From assembly GCA_019614645.1 (NCBI GenBank), contig JABWDB010000009.1, forward strand, positions 9,715,501-9,779,500: a stretch of 64,000 bases of DNA. Reading direction: 5' to 3'. Below, in pieces: positions 10,430 to 23,765 of the stretch. Origin of the DNA: Stratiolaelaps scimitus. Its lineage: Eukaryota; Arthropoda; Arachnida; Mesostigmata; Laelapidae. Under the pieces are notes generated by a model. It did no database searches, was not told where the DNA came from, and worked only from the letters and a program-made list of their open reading frames with translations. The stretch's first letter is position 1, and each line of letters opens with the position of its first letter. Both the position numbers and the translations under genes were made by a program.

Positions 10430-13400
10430 TGTTGGCTGCCTATTTTGTGTGTTCTGTCTGAAATCTACTTCAATCAGAAAGAATAATAGCTACACTCTTC
10501 TAATATGGATGATCCACTCAGAGAAGATGTTGGCTATCAACGTTTACAACCACTATCGGTAGTGCTACTAATCGCTATCGAATCAGCAGTTCAGGTTTAG
10601 TGAAATAAGCAGCAATTATACTGCTGTGGTGGTGGGATAACACGTGCTACCGATTCTATCGCGCCGTAGAATTTCTTTGTACAATATTTGGCTGCTGTGT
10701 CTCAGAGATAAGCAAGTCGTGCTTGAGCTAACTTGACCTTGCCGTTCTCGTCCATGGCCGTGCTGACTGACTTACAAAAAACAGACTACTCGGAACGCGA
10801 CAAATCAGTTATACATAGGGACATTCGCTTTCATGCATATATAACACACATACACACACACAAACAAACCGCGACGACTTTCGCCTTTAGATACCTCTGC
10901 TGTTACTGCTATTACGACTCGTGTTTGTGGTCACCCTCGATCGCTAAATTGGCCGCGAGTTCGCTCTTGGAGGGTGCAATAAAATTCAGGCTGTCAGACG
11001 ACGGAAGCTCGAGAGGATCTTACGATTTCGGTGACTTGCGGCAATTGTTTGATTAGTCGACTTCCCGAAGCCTGTAAGGTGCCATCATCTGATGATGATG
11101 GCAGGCGGACTCCTCGTCGACTGCGTTTATTGTGGCCCAACTGAATATCCGATCGGCGGCTCGTACGATGAGCTTCGGCAAAGGTTGAGCGGCTTCTCTC
11201 AAGGACTTCAAAAACGTCCACAATTGTCCCTGCTCGAAGATGGGTAGTTAGTTGGCTGGAGGTCCACTTTAGTGGATAGTCATGACACCCTTCGTCTCGG
11301 CTGTAAATCCTTCCCATGGCCGAGCTGTTGGACCCGCTCGAGCTAACACACACAGCGAAATTCGCGCACTGACACCTTGAGATGACCACTGACCTATCCA
11401 ACATTGTAAACCTCTGCCGACGCTTGAGTCTGAACGGTGTTTTCAGTTATGGTTACGAGCGAAACGTGTAGCACTAGATATTGGTTAGGTAAAATGTACC
11501 ATGTCAGATATCTGCGTGGCATAAAAATGGTCTGGTGTAACACACCGCATGAAATTACAATGTCGCTACACACGTTGATTAGAGAATAGTTAACTCTTGC
11601 TAGTGAACTCAACTTAAGAGCTTGAGCATTGTAAAAATTTCAGCTCCTTCAATAAACCAATAAACCTTTACCTTTTTACTTAAGGTTAAAGTGGATATAG
11701 TTTGTGGAGCATTTATACACGTTCTCCGAACCTACGTACGTGTATGTGTCTCAAAGATAGTGTTTCTCCGAGAGATTGTCGCCTTGATTTCAGTGATGGA
11801 AATATGCCATCTGCAGATTCGCTTGCCCACACACAAATAGACATGAGTTGAATCAGACGACGCCTCTCAGCCACCGTTGGTATCGTCAGATCTCCAACGG
11901 TGATCTACTTGTGCCACGTAAATAGGACGTTCGAACCATGCTGAAGAAAAACGCCATCAAATATCTGTGATGATTTTCACTGCCTGTAGCGCATCTCTCT
12001 TTCGTTTTCAACGTTCCAATGGCACAACACATCACAGCGACGAATTCGCTGGCTGTCGATCTTCGCCTCCTGATACGGCCGAGTGCAATAGCTAAGCCAA
12101 GCTAATGTCGAGCGCTTCCCCCACAAACCTGGCCGATGTCAGTTCGAGTACATCGCGTTCCCACGGGTTCCGCCGGTCTCGCGCCGTTACCGCACATTGA
12201 GTGGGAGAGCTTGAGATAAGTAGGTATATATACATACATATATATATATGATGGGCGAATACGCTCGCTGCGCCTTGCCTAGCTGTGTATCGTGACATGG
12301 AGCTCATTTCAACCTGCACCTCGACGAGGGCCGCGCCACCGGCCTCAGCAGCAGACCTCAGTCGAACTTGGTATTAGGCAACGAGTTTTTACACTGTTCG
12401 TAACGAGTTTTCTACATACACATAACTCGCTCCCCTTACAGCTAGCATTGTCGTCGACGCGGACAGTCATACACATCTCGTCGAGGCCACTGATGACGTC
12501 CATCGTTCGAGGTATACCTCTGGAATTGCTTACACCCAAACGTCCTTCATCCCCATCGGCTGGCTTTCGATCAGCGGAGCCACCTCTCGGTCGAGAACAG
12601 CATGTAGAAGTACTTGGTCTGATATGAAGCACTCTCTCTCGCTCTCTCTCGGTGTGGTCGTGTGTGGGCTTCTGCGTTGTTTCGCTGCACGGTTGTAAAG
12701 GAACGGCAGCAGACTTGCAATGGAAATGAAATTAACTCCGACCACTCGCCCGCGTCGTTTGAGGTAATCGCGGCTCTAATCAAGTTTGTCGCATTGGCCT
12801 CCACCTCCCCGAGCGCCGCGATTGAGGGCCCATGTACAGCCGGTTGCTACACTATAGCTACTGGACGAGTAACAGCAGAAGAGCTGAGCAAGCTCAAGAC
12901 ACGAGCGCGACAGAATAGTGGGTGGCGGAGTATCACGCAGCTACAATCGATGTGGTCCTGGGCGCGGACACTGCACCGCTTGCTCCAGACGGGGTTTACC
13001 TAGCACGGAGAAGGTGGGGCGCTCAACGCGCTTGACTTGCACAATTGAATTAGAGCAGGCACGCGTGCACGTGAGGGAGAGATAGACCTTGTACGCTCGC
13101 GAGTTGAAACAGAGACCGGCGACAGCCGTAAGACAGCTACACTTGCTGTCGGACGATGATGAGTTGTTGGGAAGCTGGGTAGCAACTTGGCACTGTAGCA
13201 TGGAAAAAGAAAACGAATTCTTGTTCATCTTGTAACCTCTAATCAAATTATGTTGGTCCACTCCCGGCTCCATGACACGCTGTCGTCTACGTTGTGCGAT
13301 TAGGTTGGCGGGGGAAATACCTGTCGGTGTCGATCGCACTTCAGTTCAATTGGTGCGGTGGGCATTCGCCGATGCGGCTTCATATGTGTGAAGTTTTTGG

Positions 13401-16400
13401 TCTATAAAAGATCTCTGAATAGGTACAATGTCCGTTGTTAGTTGGTCGGAGCAATTGATTGGGAAGGATAAGTGAAATTGTCGTTCGTACGAACAAATGT
13501 TTGGTAGCAATATGCATATGTATAGAAATTACATGTACTTATGTCTGTTTGTGTGCTTGTGTACGGTCTCTTCACTATTTCAGGTAAGTCTAAGATAGCC
13601 CTTCCAGCAGTTCCCCGCGTCACCTCGCCGATCCTTGCGAGTCTATGAAACAGATGAGTATAACACGCTACGCCTCTCCAGCCAACCTTCGTCTAGGTCA
13701 ACAATCTTCCTTGACACTGCTCGTGGCATTCGGCGAGCGAGAATTGTAGAACTTCAATGAAAGTTCATGGCGGTTCAACCACCTCAGAGTTTCGAAGGTG
13801 ACCGAAGTTTCTCCGCCAACGCTCTATCACCGCGTCGTTGTCGTCGCTGCGCCGGCTGGCGGTGAAAAAAATATAGCTTTGCTTGATTTCGAATTCCGCG
13901 TCTTAATGCACAGCTTGTATCATATGGTTACATCGTAGTGCCAGGCTGGGACACCGTGCGTTCAGTTGGTGGCCGAGGTGCTGTTCCTGCCTTTGATCAG
14001 CAGGAACTCGAACAATGGTCTTTACGCAAGGAGGCGCCGGTAGTACAACAAGCTTTTGAAAATGCCGCGTTGACTGTGGTAGTGTCTTGAGGTCGGCAAC
14101 CTGAACAACCTGTGGTGATAGTCGATCTCGGTATAGTTCGTAGTGGCGCTGTAGAGAACGAACAACTTCTACTAGTTCAGGCGCGGCGGCGGTGGCGGCG
14201 GCGCAAGTTCCGCATGCGCCAGGTTACCTACCTTGTAACCCAGCCCGTGCCCTGGCTCGCGGGCTGCCTGGCCCAGAATGCGATCGGCAAGGAACACACT
14301 TCTGGCAGACGGTCCCTACCTACCTCGCCGGTGTCTTAACCCAATTTCGTGACCGGGTCAGCGGGCGCAGGTTGTCGCAGACGCTCCGCAGCTTCTCGAC
14401 CACTGGCAGCGGGTACTCCACCTGGCAGTAGGAGTTCAGTAGTTTTCAGCAACGAACAGCAGCCGGCGAATACCTCTTCTGTTATTTCTTCTTCTGTCGT
14501 ACCCTCGGGCTACTGCGCCACGCTCTCCCTTGAGAGATAGATAGAGAAAAACACAGAGAGAGAGCCTCCAGATACATAGCCACCTCAATGATTAAGGCTC
14601 TGGCTTTGGCGTTCAGGCCTCTACTGTGCATCTATTCTTCGAGGGCATTTAACATCTCGCCACACTGGTTTCAATAACGATGTACACATGCACACATGCT
14701 CAAACCGGCTGGTCTCTCGGAGGTAGCGATGCTTTGCGTGCAGAAGGAAGCAAAGTGATATGAAGCCGAAGCTGAAGCTGGTGCCGAAGAAGTGGGACAA
14801 CGTTGCAGATCACACCTGGAGCTACTCTTGGAGTCTTGGTTCGCTTTCTTTCGCTCTCTCCTCTCGGTGCTAGGGCACGCTCCCGCCGGAATCCGCTTAA
14901 ACACGAATGACCCTAGGACGCGCAGAGACGAGGGCGTAGGCCGCATCGCAGATGGTACGAAGCTTAATCGCCATCGAGCCAACCGACCATCGGTGAAAGT
15001 CGTCGTTGTCGTCACTTAGAAAGGGTGCCACGTTGCATCAGAATGACCATCATGATCATCACAGCCTCTGCCTTTACAAACGCCCTCATGTGTTAGCTTA
15101 ACTTAAGACTATTTGCTGAAGTAAAGGATGCCAGTACGGTATCCACCTCTTCGGCGGGCCTTAGGCCTTCCCGAATCGGATGCAGGCAGGCAGTAACGGG
15201 AGAATGCCCAATGTGCTAATGACTATTGTTGACTATGCATTCGTCTCGTAGGGCCAGTTGTACCTGTATTAGTCGTTGTAGTCGTACAGCGTTCCCCGAC
15301 GGATGGTGCACCTGTGCTGACACAGCAGAGCACCGAATGGCGCTCGGGTAGACGCCGTACAAGAACGCTGATGGATATATCGTGTGTCTGTGTGTGCCTG
15401 AATGCCGAGCTCGATTGGATGCGCAGGTGATCCGTCGATGGATGCACCTGAGAAAATGCTTGTGTTTCTCTGCATCTTCTCGCTCGCCCGGCGTTGCTCT
15501 CTGCTTGCACACCAAGCAATAACAAAACGGGTACAGGTGAACTGGTTTCGGTGATCGTCACCTGACAGCTTCGGACGCTTGTGCACGTCCTGAAAGGCCG
15601 TAATACGACGCCAAGTTAGGACGGCTTCGGACGCTCGATTATCCGACGGACGAACGAGGCACGGAGGCACGTGTTGGCCTTCGCCTAACACTGCTACCTG
15701 AGCTGTTGGTACAGATGCAGGTACTCTCTGAGAGCTCTCTGAGAGAGGGAGCTCTCTGAAATTTACTGCCTGACGAGTGGTGTTCATGGTGTATACATAT
15801 TTGTGTTTGCATGCTAGATGAGATATACGAGCCAAGCATCCGCAGTGACGCGACTTCGAAGGTTGCGAACGTTGGGAACGCTCAGCTGTAACTATACTAG
15901 AAATGGATGCTAGTCATTCGATCGGCGGTTTCAATGCCATGGGTGAAAGCTAACGTATAACACACCGGTCAGGTTCAAAGGAGGATGAACAAATTCAAAC
16001 TCGACGCTCTCCGACAGGAACATCACAGCCGAATGGCGAGCCGACGAAAAAGACGCTTCACGCTAATATTTTTGCCTCGAATTCGGTGGAAAACATCGGC
16101 GGTGATGCTCGCCTGTGCACAGATGGATGGGCGCGAATTGGAAGCGATTAATATTCAATTGTAGTCAAATCTACACCTCGGTTGTAGCAGTGCGTCTGTC
16201 GGAAATTCGAGGTCGCCGCTTCGTCGATTGGCCGAGCCGATCTCGGCCGTCAGCCATGAGGTGAGGTGAGCGGACCGGCGAAGCACCACCTAGTCAGGCA
16301 CCTTCGCCTGTTCGCGGAATCCACTTGCGCGCCTTGCGAATTCGATCGATAGCTCGATTTTTAGCGATTTCAAGCTTCGCTCTCAAGCCAAGCGTTTTAA

Positions 16401-19400
16401 TCAATCGCGGCCATATTTAGCTACCTGGACTAGCAGTATCGTAATACCCGGTCCGCCCGGTGGTCCGATTGCACATGTGCATCCGCACATGTGCCCACGT
16501 CGTTCGTAGCAACGTTCGCAACACATATTGGCCCTTGTGTGGCCCGGTCGGTGCGCGATGAGTCGGAGCACCACGATGCTGTTGTTGGCAGTTCCGGCGG
16601 ACGCCTGCCGCTGCCGCGGAGCTGTCGATCTCGTCCACTACATCATAGTGCACCCATCCGTGATGCTGGTGCCGGTTCTGCTGCTGCTGCTACGAATGAT
16701 GTGAGCACTGCGGAGACGACACCAAAGAGGAGGTCTGTTGCAGGACAATCTGTCGCTTCTTGGAACACGCCCCGCAGGAACAAAGCGGTCAACATTGCAC
16801 ACCTCGATCAACTGGTCGCCGCTCGCACCAGATAACTAAGAAGGCAGCTCGGCAGCTTCATAGTACGACAGTCGTATGGTCAATGCCAATGTCGATTACT
16901 GATCCAGCCTGGGCTGCCTTCACTTACCTTGTTGCACAATAGTGCAGGCTCGCGATGCTGGTGGCATCTCCGTTATCCATTCGGGGACTTACGGTCGGCG
17001 CTCATAGAGACCGACACGAATGGCAGTGACACGGGATGAGGTAGGCTCTTGACCTCGATTGTCGACAAAGCGTTTTCGTAGGCTTTGACGATCAGCTCCA
17101 ATGGTGGTTGCACTCTTTAACGCGGCGAGACTCGATTCGTTTGTCGTCTAGTTCAGCTTGCATAGTTGAAACGGTCCAGCAGCAGCAGCAGCAGCCAACG
17201 CCAAACGTCGTCGTCGCCAGCTCTGGTGTAGTTAGTTGACGACCGGGTCAAGATACGACAGCTTCTGTACCGGTCTCCAAACAGGCGATTGCAACACTTG
17301 CAGATCTACGGGACGGGTTTTATTATTTTCGTACGGCGTTAAAGTTCACCTCCTCGAGGGGGAGGGGTGAACGAGCAAAATGGCAGAAAAAAAATCAAAC
17401 AAGAGAACGCTTTGCAGTTGAGTGTCTGACACCAACGCCTGGAGTCGACAAGCACAAATCGAATTTCAATTAGATTTTACGATTGTCGTCTCATTGTTTG
17501 ACCCTCTCAAAACATTGGCTCGCGCCCACACTCCACAAGCGGTGGGCGCAAATCACTCCGACGCATTGAAGATGTGAATTGAATGAAGTTTCGACCGTCG
17601 TTTTTTGATGGTGATCATGGCCCTCGTCCGGCCTCGTCAACCTCCGGTGGCCTGGATCAGCGATCCTCCTCGATCTTCGCTCGCACCAGGACATCGTCTC
17701 TAGTGCAGTGCGACGCCACGGTACGAAAACCTCGTAAAAAATTTTATCTCTTAGCTAAACTATGCACCCCTCTGCGCGAGCGCCACCTCGGCCAACTAGG
17801 CAAAATCATCTCTACACCATACACTCGTATGCTATGGATGTTATGGCGACTTCTTTCTAGCGAGAGCCATGCATTGCGCCTAAACCTCGCCGTTCATCCC
17901 AGTAACGGTTATCCGCCTGCACTAACGTCGCGATACTGCACTCGGTGCAAACGCGCTTTGGTCTTTCTTCCGCTGGGCGCGCTCCGGAACAGAGCAGCAT
18001 ATGGTCGAAATCATTGCATTGGACCTCTGGCTAGTGTGAAGAACCAGAAGCCTGCCTCGTAGCTGGTCCATCGACTGCTGGCCTGCCGACACAGAGTAAT
18101 GCAGAGCAGACAGCCGAGACAGAGTCAGCACTGGCCAGCGAATCCGATAGCTGTTCCTCTCTTCTCGTGTCTCTGTGTTGCGTGCAGCAGAGAGAGAGCG
18201 AGAAATCGAGCTGAGAACACAAAAAAGAACCCTGATAGTCTCTGCGCTAGACGACCGTCGGATTGCGACAAACAAACGTAAGTACCAAACCATCCAGAAA
18301 CACACATCCGACCAGCCCTTGTTGCTTGCATGCTATCGGCTAGGGAAGCAAGACAACAGATTGGATAACTCGAGAGGCGGACACACGCGGACGAAGCCAG
18401 AACCGCCTTTCGAGGAACAGAAGTTTGACCTGACTTGAAGTAATGTGGAGCGTAGTGGACCGGCCAGGAGTGGATTGAGGAGTGGACCGGAGGAGAACGA
18501 AGTTAAGGAGGCTCGTACCGCTATGGCGAATGGCTATTTCTGCCGTCTCCATCCCGGTGAAGTTGCACAGGAGGCGGTGGTGGTACCGCCGCCGCCGCTA
18601 GTCCGGCCTGTTTCTTCCGATGTTACGAGACGATGATGTCCGGCAACGATGAGTGAGCTAGCTAGCCTAGTTGCCTAGCCTAGCCGACTACAACGGGCTT
18701 GAGCGGGTTAACAGCGCCGTGCACGGATTGTAGTGGGAGGCTGACGCGAAGTCGTTGTTGGCCTCTTGCTGCTTTCAGGCTGCTGTTCTATCCGGCGAAG
18801 GATCCGCCAGGCAAGCTTTAGTAAGCCCGTCATCCCGATAGGATATACGGACGGAAGACCGAGATGAGGTGAAGGTGGAGGTGGATGAGATGGAGAGGGA
18901 CCGCTCGTGAATTCGATGTTGGCGGGGGGGGCGGTTGTATGAGCGAAGGATTCATCGTTGCCGATGTCGGCGGCGGCTGCTGAACAGGATGACAGATGTA
19001 CTTGGCTTGTAATTGGCTTCTCATCACTCGACAATGGGTGATCGATGATGAAGATGACTCTCGTAGCTGGCGTACAACCAGCAGCAGCAGCGGTGCTAGC
19101 GGGCTCTGAACAATGATGCGGTCGGGCTCGTCAGAACCGCCGGGCCCGGTTAAGCAAGCGGGAACGCTGCAGGCAGACGCACACTTTGGACAGGTATGAT
19201 AGCAAGGAAGCAAAAAGCAGCAGCAGCAGCTTCGAAATCGCATCATCTCTCGCCAGATTGAGGCAAGTTCTCGCCTCGGTTTTTAGGTTACGACCTATGT
19301 CCTGTGTAGCCTACCTACATATCAACTATCGATGAAGTCGTGCACGGACGTACACACATACACCAATGTGGCCTATACATTTATCTATCTATTCAGTACG

Positions 19401-20300
19401 AGACAAGATGCCTAGCTTGGATATCTATGATGTCGGTGATGCATTTCAGGTAACAACAGATTGATAAGGCTTGAATGGGTTGTGGGTGTAATGAGGCCAG
19501 GCGATGACGATGAAGCCTGTTTTGTTCAATCGAACATCAGCATCCCGCCGCTAGTGCTGCGCAACCATCTACAACATCTATCTATCAATCTACCCAGAAC
19601 GCGTCAGTGTCGTGGCAATAGGCCCGTTTCCTTTGCTTCAACCGACGAGCAACTTCACCTCATAGGAGGTTGGGTAATCAGCTTGATATGACCAATCAGT
19701 GGACGTGAACAGATTGTTGTACGAACAGAACTTCGTTTGCTCGATCGTACACAGAGTCGACAGTTGATTCGGCTTGAACTAGTTCTTGTACAGCCTTGGC
19801 GCGTGTATGTGTGCGTATGTGGCTGTTTGAACGCATCCTATACAAGTAAGTGCCATTATAAGCCATGACGAAGATCGTCTAGTCTCTCTACGTTTGAATG
19901 TCATACGACATCGTGATGGGGCACCAGCCACTCTCATACAGTATATGAGTAACCACAGAGGAAGGTCTACGATGTCATCCGCAAGGGCGAATTTTGACAG
20001 CCGTCGTTGGCAGCATATCTTCATCCGAACTCTTTCTTGCGACGTCGATAACAAACGCGGGTAGCATCAGCGGATGTGGACTATATGAATCAAATAAGAG
20101 ATGACAACACCCGACTGGACTCTACCAAATATGTGTAATAATCTGTCGACTTCTCTCCGAATCATTTGTAAATGACAAGTGACAGCTCTCCGCTCTGTCT
20201 GCTTCAGATCACACGAAGCAGCAAAAAAATAGTCGACTACACCAACGATTAGACAGGCCGCACTATTAAATTCACTTTGAATACAATACTTACTCTATCA
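10430..20300. other. Intergenic or intronic DNA, no supported gene
   Basis: Apart from a LINE-like 3' tail at 11.62 kb I see no reliable gene. ORFs of 100-190 codons (notably 15269-15835 minus, 17583-18062 plus, 16491-16835 plus and 18708-19034 minus) are within chance expectation and lack domains. The 16.7-kb frame (ending QLVAARTR) and the 18.9-kb frame have the most coding-like composition, but without decisive splice signals. CTG/CAG-type trinucleotide runs are frequent. Confidence 0.5.
11624..11677 (+). repeat. LINE-like 3' tail, copy B
   Basis: It reads GAGCATTGTAAAAATTTCAG, followed by CTCCTTCAATAAACCAATAA and a pyrimidine-rich end (ACCTTTACCTTTTT). It matches copies A, C and D over the GCATTGTAAAA, CAG-TCC and AATAAACC blocks. 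No RT coding sequence is recognisable upstream. It is interpreted as a severely 5'-truncated insertion or an unrelated element using the same 3' end. Confidence 0.65.
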
Positions 20301-20302
20301 GA

Positions 20303-20314
20303 ATATACATATAC

Positions 20315-20390
<76 letters not shown>
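20303..20390. repeat. Long (AT)n/(ATAC)n microsatellite
   Basis: About 88 bases of almost pure AT dinucleotides with a few ATAC interruptions at the left end. It is the longest dinucleotide array in the window and abuts the end of the ORF at 20398. Confidence 0.95.
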
Positions 20391-20392
<2 letters not shown>

Positions 20393-20397
20393 TTCTT

Positions 20398-20853
20398 TTA
20401 TTCACACGAGATATTATAGATATGTATAATAGTTATGTCCCCCGTTTTAAGCTCGTCTTTCTCCGAGGGAGAAGAGAGATGGAGCCTTCCTAGTTCACTA
20501 TGGAAATCCATCTGCTCGTCTTCAAATACGAGGTTGGCCCTTTTTGCTGCTCGACCACCGCCGTAGAATGCGGAACGTGGTCTATTTGAACTGTGATCGA
20601 GTATTCGAACCAATCCCACTCCACGGACGTTGGTGCCCTCCGTACGAGGTCTTCCCTCCTGAACACCGGAAATTTTTACTGTGCTTGTCATCCGCATGGG
20701 GCTAGTTTTTTTTGACAAGCGACTTGGCAGAGGGATCTGGCAGTGTCTCGACCTCGGGCTCCTCGAATCTCTGGCAGTAAATGTTTGAGTGCCCATCGTT
20801 TTACATGAGGATTGATCCATGCTACTGGCTGCTTGTACATATGTCTCGTTCAT
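20398..20853 (-). CDS. Unassigned ORF, 151 aa from an internal ATG
   Basis: I do not recognise this protein. From the ATG at 20851-20853 (A at -3) it encodes 151 residues of well-mixed composition: a Ser/Arg-rich first half with MGTQTFTARDSRSPRSR, then GVGLVRILDHSSNRPRSAFY and an acidic stretch around FEDEQMDFHSELGRLHLSS. There is no membrane segment or signal peptide. The opposite strand is not open, which slightly favours a real gene over compositional openness. An AATAAA overlaps the stop codon, and an 88-base AT microsatellite follows directly. The frame stays open about 29 codons upstream of the ATG to a stop, so it could be a terminal exon. Its length is still near what chance allows. 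Confidence 0.3.
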   Translation of the reverse strand: MNETYVQAASSMDQSSCKTMGTQTFTARDSRSPRSRHCQIPLPSRLSKKTSPMRMTSTVKISGVQEGRPRTEGTNVRGVGLVRILDHSSNRPRSAFYGGGRAAKRANLVFEDEQMDFHSELGRLHLSSPSEKDELKTGDITIIHIYNISCE

Positions 20854-23669
20854 GCTGATGAGATGGAGAGGACGAAGTCGACGGGAGACGTGCACTGGTT
20901 CGTGATTCCCAGATATCAGCCGCGAACGTTCCCTGTTCAAGCATCGTTGTTGTTAGCTTTTAGCGAGGCACATTGCAGGTAAGAAGCAGAGGCATGGTAA
21001 CCCGTTCTTTGGTGCGCCTCAGTGAACTTACACGAACGGGATGACGAGTTATCCGACTGTGTCCTGCGCTGTGGCTACGAGACACGAAACAGCGGCTAAC
21101 ACAACCACGAACTGTAAGAAAACAGAAACGACGCCGGCAGGAACCGAATGCAGAGCAACTCGGAGGCAGGCTTGGAGCTGCAGCGGCGATGGTGGTGGCT
21201 ATTCTCCAGCGGGGAGAGACATCGCGGAAGAACAAGGCGCTCGTTGCCTGCACAAGATCGATCACACATCTAGGCGCGCTTTCTATGGCACACTCATGCA
21301 TAGAGGTCTCGAGATTTGGCTGACAGAGCTCTCTCTCTCGCGCTCTCTCTCTAGCAGCACATCGTCACTACAGCGACGTTACCTGTGTCGCGGTAATACC
21401 TGCGTCTGGCCAGCCCGCTTGCCGCACGGGATATAGTCGCATAACTGTAGCTCCACCGATGCCGCATTTACCCTCTGTGTTGTAACCAACCAGGAAGAAG
21501 ACGGTGAGAGGAGTGCGAAGAGTGGCTACATAGCTCTGACCATATGCTCCTTTATGACGGTTCTGACTCCGCGGCTCGAAGATGAAACAGGCGAAGAAGA
21601 CGACGACGAGGACGAAGATCGCAGAGAGAAGAGTGAAGTGATGGATCGCCAATGCTGCTACGGCTGCAGCTACCGCTGTCGCTGCTTTTACTGCTCAATG
21701 GGGGCTTCCAATGTAATCATTGCCGAAATCGTCGACGAAGCAGAGGTAGACAAGACGATCGGCGATCTCAGGGAAGATCGTGTAGTTAGCAACAAGCAAA
21801 CGGCGACCAGATCAGGCCAGATCAGCAACGAGGACGGTGTGGGAATGCCAAGATCGAGTTGATCGGTAGTCGATTGGCGGCGGGTTATTGTTGAAGACAA
21901 CGACAACGACGAAGATATAGAAGAAAAGCATGAGTGAATCACTCTCGGAGAATGACTGTACTCGCGTCTGATCGATTTCGCCAAGAACGAGGGAGCAGTG
22001 TTGAACGAGCGACCAGACGTCGCTCAAAGGCAAAGTCTAGAAGCCGCGATTTTAATTATCCGTTGAGATAATGATCTGTTTGCTGGTGCTGAACAGTTGT
22101 TGTTGTTCTTCTTCTTCTTGGTGCTGCTCTTGAGGAGAGGTTTGGAGCAGCTCTGACCACAGGTTTGAATTCGTAGTGTTATTGAATCGAAGGGCCTGAC
22201 AACGAGCGAGCTAGCTAACTGGGTGTCCTACAAGGTTCAAGTTATAACAAGTCGAAGGTAGAACGGTGTAAGTCATGTTGGTTTCTACCTTGATGAACAC
22301 TGATGGCAGTTGTTTTGCTGTATTGTGTTCGCCTCGAGGACAGTTCTCGAGAACACCACATCGGCACTTGAACGGGTTCGAGCACTTAAGACGAACCGAG
22401 CTGACGAACAGAAATCTCATTCTCTCACACAAGCACTCAATGCCGTGCCAAACACACTTCAACGGAGAACTTCAGCTGCAAGCATCGTACAGTCGTTTAT
22501 ATGATTCGCACGCCGCTCATCGCCCAAAGCATTGGCATTCTCGAGCATGTTTCCAAGCAAACAAACGAGGGCCAGGTCACAACAGGCCGATGCGGTGTGG
22601 CTCATGCGCCGAGTCAAATTCGCTGATCTTATCCCAACGGTGTCTGAGTCATTTTTCATTCATGGCTCAACTGTAGAATTGCGATCCTTCTCTAACTAGT
22701 TAATCAGGTTGGTAGCTAGTTAATCAATTCGTGCCAATGCTACTTCGTTTATATTTAGCTCAAAAGGAAATTCGTCAAGAAACGAAATTGGATGATTCTT
22801 TGGACCCGTTTTTCGTTTTGCTTCAAAGAATTCTATGTCGCGCGCAGACTTCACCAGGTAATGTGATATTGCTCAGCCTGAGTCGGCTCAGCTGACCGCC
22901 AAGATCCTCATCGAGAGAAGCGAAAGCCGACCAATAGCGAGCACTACGTGATAGTGATCCTTTAGCTGCTCAAAGTCGCAAACTCAATCCAACTGATACG
23001 TTGGGAACATCTGCCTTAGCGGCTAACGTTTACCAGTCGGACTATAGGTCTGCTGTCGTGCACGAGAGCGGATCCTCTTCACAGAATACTATGACCAGAG
23101 CAGAGCACACGGCCACGGCGGCGGCGACGACGACAACACAACGGTGAACAGCTGAGGTTACCCTAGTGTCCGCGGTCTGGATGGACTCGAGGGAGCGCGG
23201 GCGTCCAGCCAGAAAGCGGCATACTACGCCCTGCTATGCGACGAATGAAGGCGTGAACTATGCTGTATTCTGAGCAAAGATTTCCTTGCGTATGGCATTG
23301 CGCGCGGGGCGTCAAACAGCCGAAATACAGCCGCCGTTGCTTCTGCTGCTGCTGCTGCGGCTACCCCAGTGAGGATGTGAGGTCGTCCTTCTTCGGTACA
23401 ATCTTACACAACAACAGATGGTGATCACCGTTCGATCAGGGGACGAACCGGTTAAGTTGGTAATTTATGGGCCGAGGAAAATCGCCATCGTCGTCACCCT
23501 CTCTGACTGACGAGTTGCTGCTTGGTAATGTCCCGGTTCAGTAGCGAGCAAGCAAGCAGTCACTAGTGGCAGTGCCGCAGTACCGCGCTGCGCAGAATCG
23601 CCACCGAGCCGAAATCGTCTCCATCAGTAGCAGAGAAGATCAGCACCATCCGCAGCAACAGGAGCGTAA

Positions 23670-23692
23670 CAGCAGCAGCAGCAGCAGCAGCA
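23670..23692. repeat. (CAG)n trinucleotide repeat
   Basis: A pure run of about eight CAG/AGC units. It falls just before two palindromes. Confidence 0.9.
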
Positions 23693-23703
23693 CCCTTTAG
23701 GCG

Positions 23704-23765
23704 TTTACGATCGTAAAGGGTTATGTCACTTCCTTGTCTTTGGGTCGGGCAGCGTCGCGACGCTG
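23704..23765. repeat. Two perfect palindromes within 62 bases
   Basis: TTTACGATCGTAAA (23704-23717) and CAGCGTCGCGACGCTG (23750-23765) are both exact palindromes. They could be protein-binding sites or coincidental. Their function is unknown. Confidence 0.85.

Noticed and set aside
15269..15835. 188-codon minus-strand ORF
   Set aside because: It begins at TTG, has no domain, and its length is within chance expectation. Overlapping frames are also open.
17583..18062. 159-codon plus-strand ORF with a possible donor at 17720
   Set aside because: Poor start context, low-complexity N-terminus and no domain. A single GTACGA donor is too weak alone.
18708..19246. Overlapping minus-strand frames, one with a hydrophobic-helix ending (GMTGLLKLAWRILRRIEQQ)
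   Set aside because: Two frames are open at once in proline/serine-rich DNA. No clear donor or acceptor, and the MARVEL-like resemblance is too short.
21368..21652. Minus-strand ORF with a hydrophobic N-terminal stretch resembling a type II membrane protein or glycosyltransferase
   Set aside because: The hydrophobic stretch is the antisense of a GAC/GAA-rich acidic simple sequence on the plus strand. There is no in-frame ATG, and the preceding bases are not a good acceptor.
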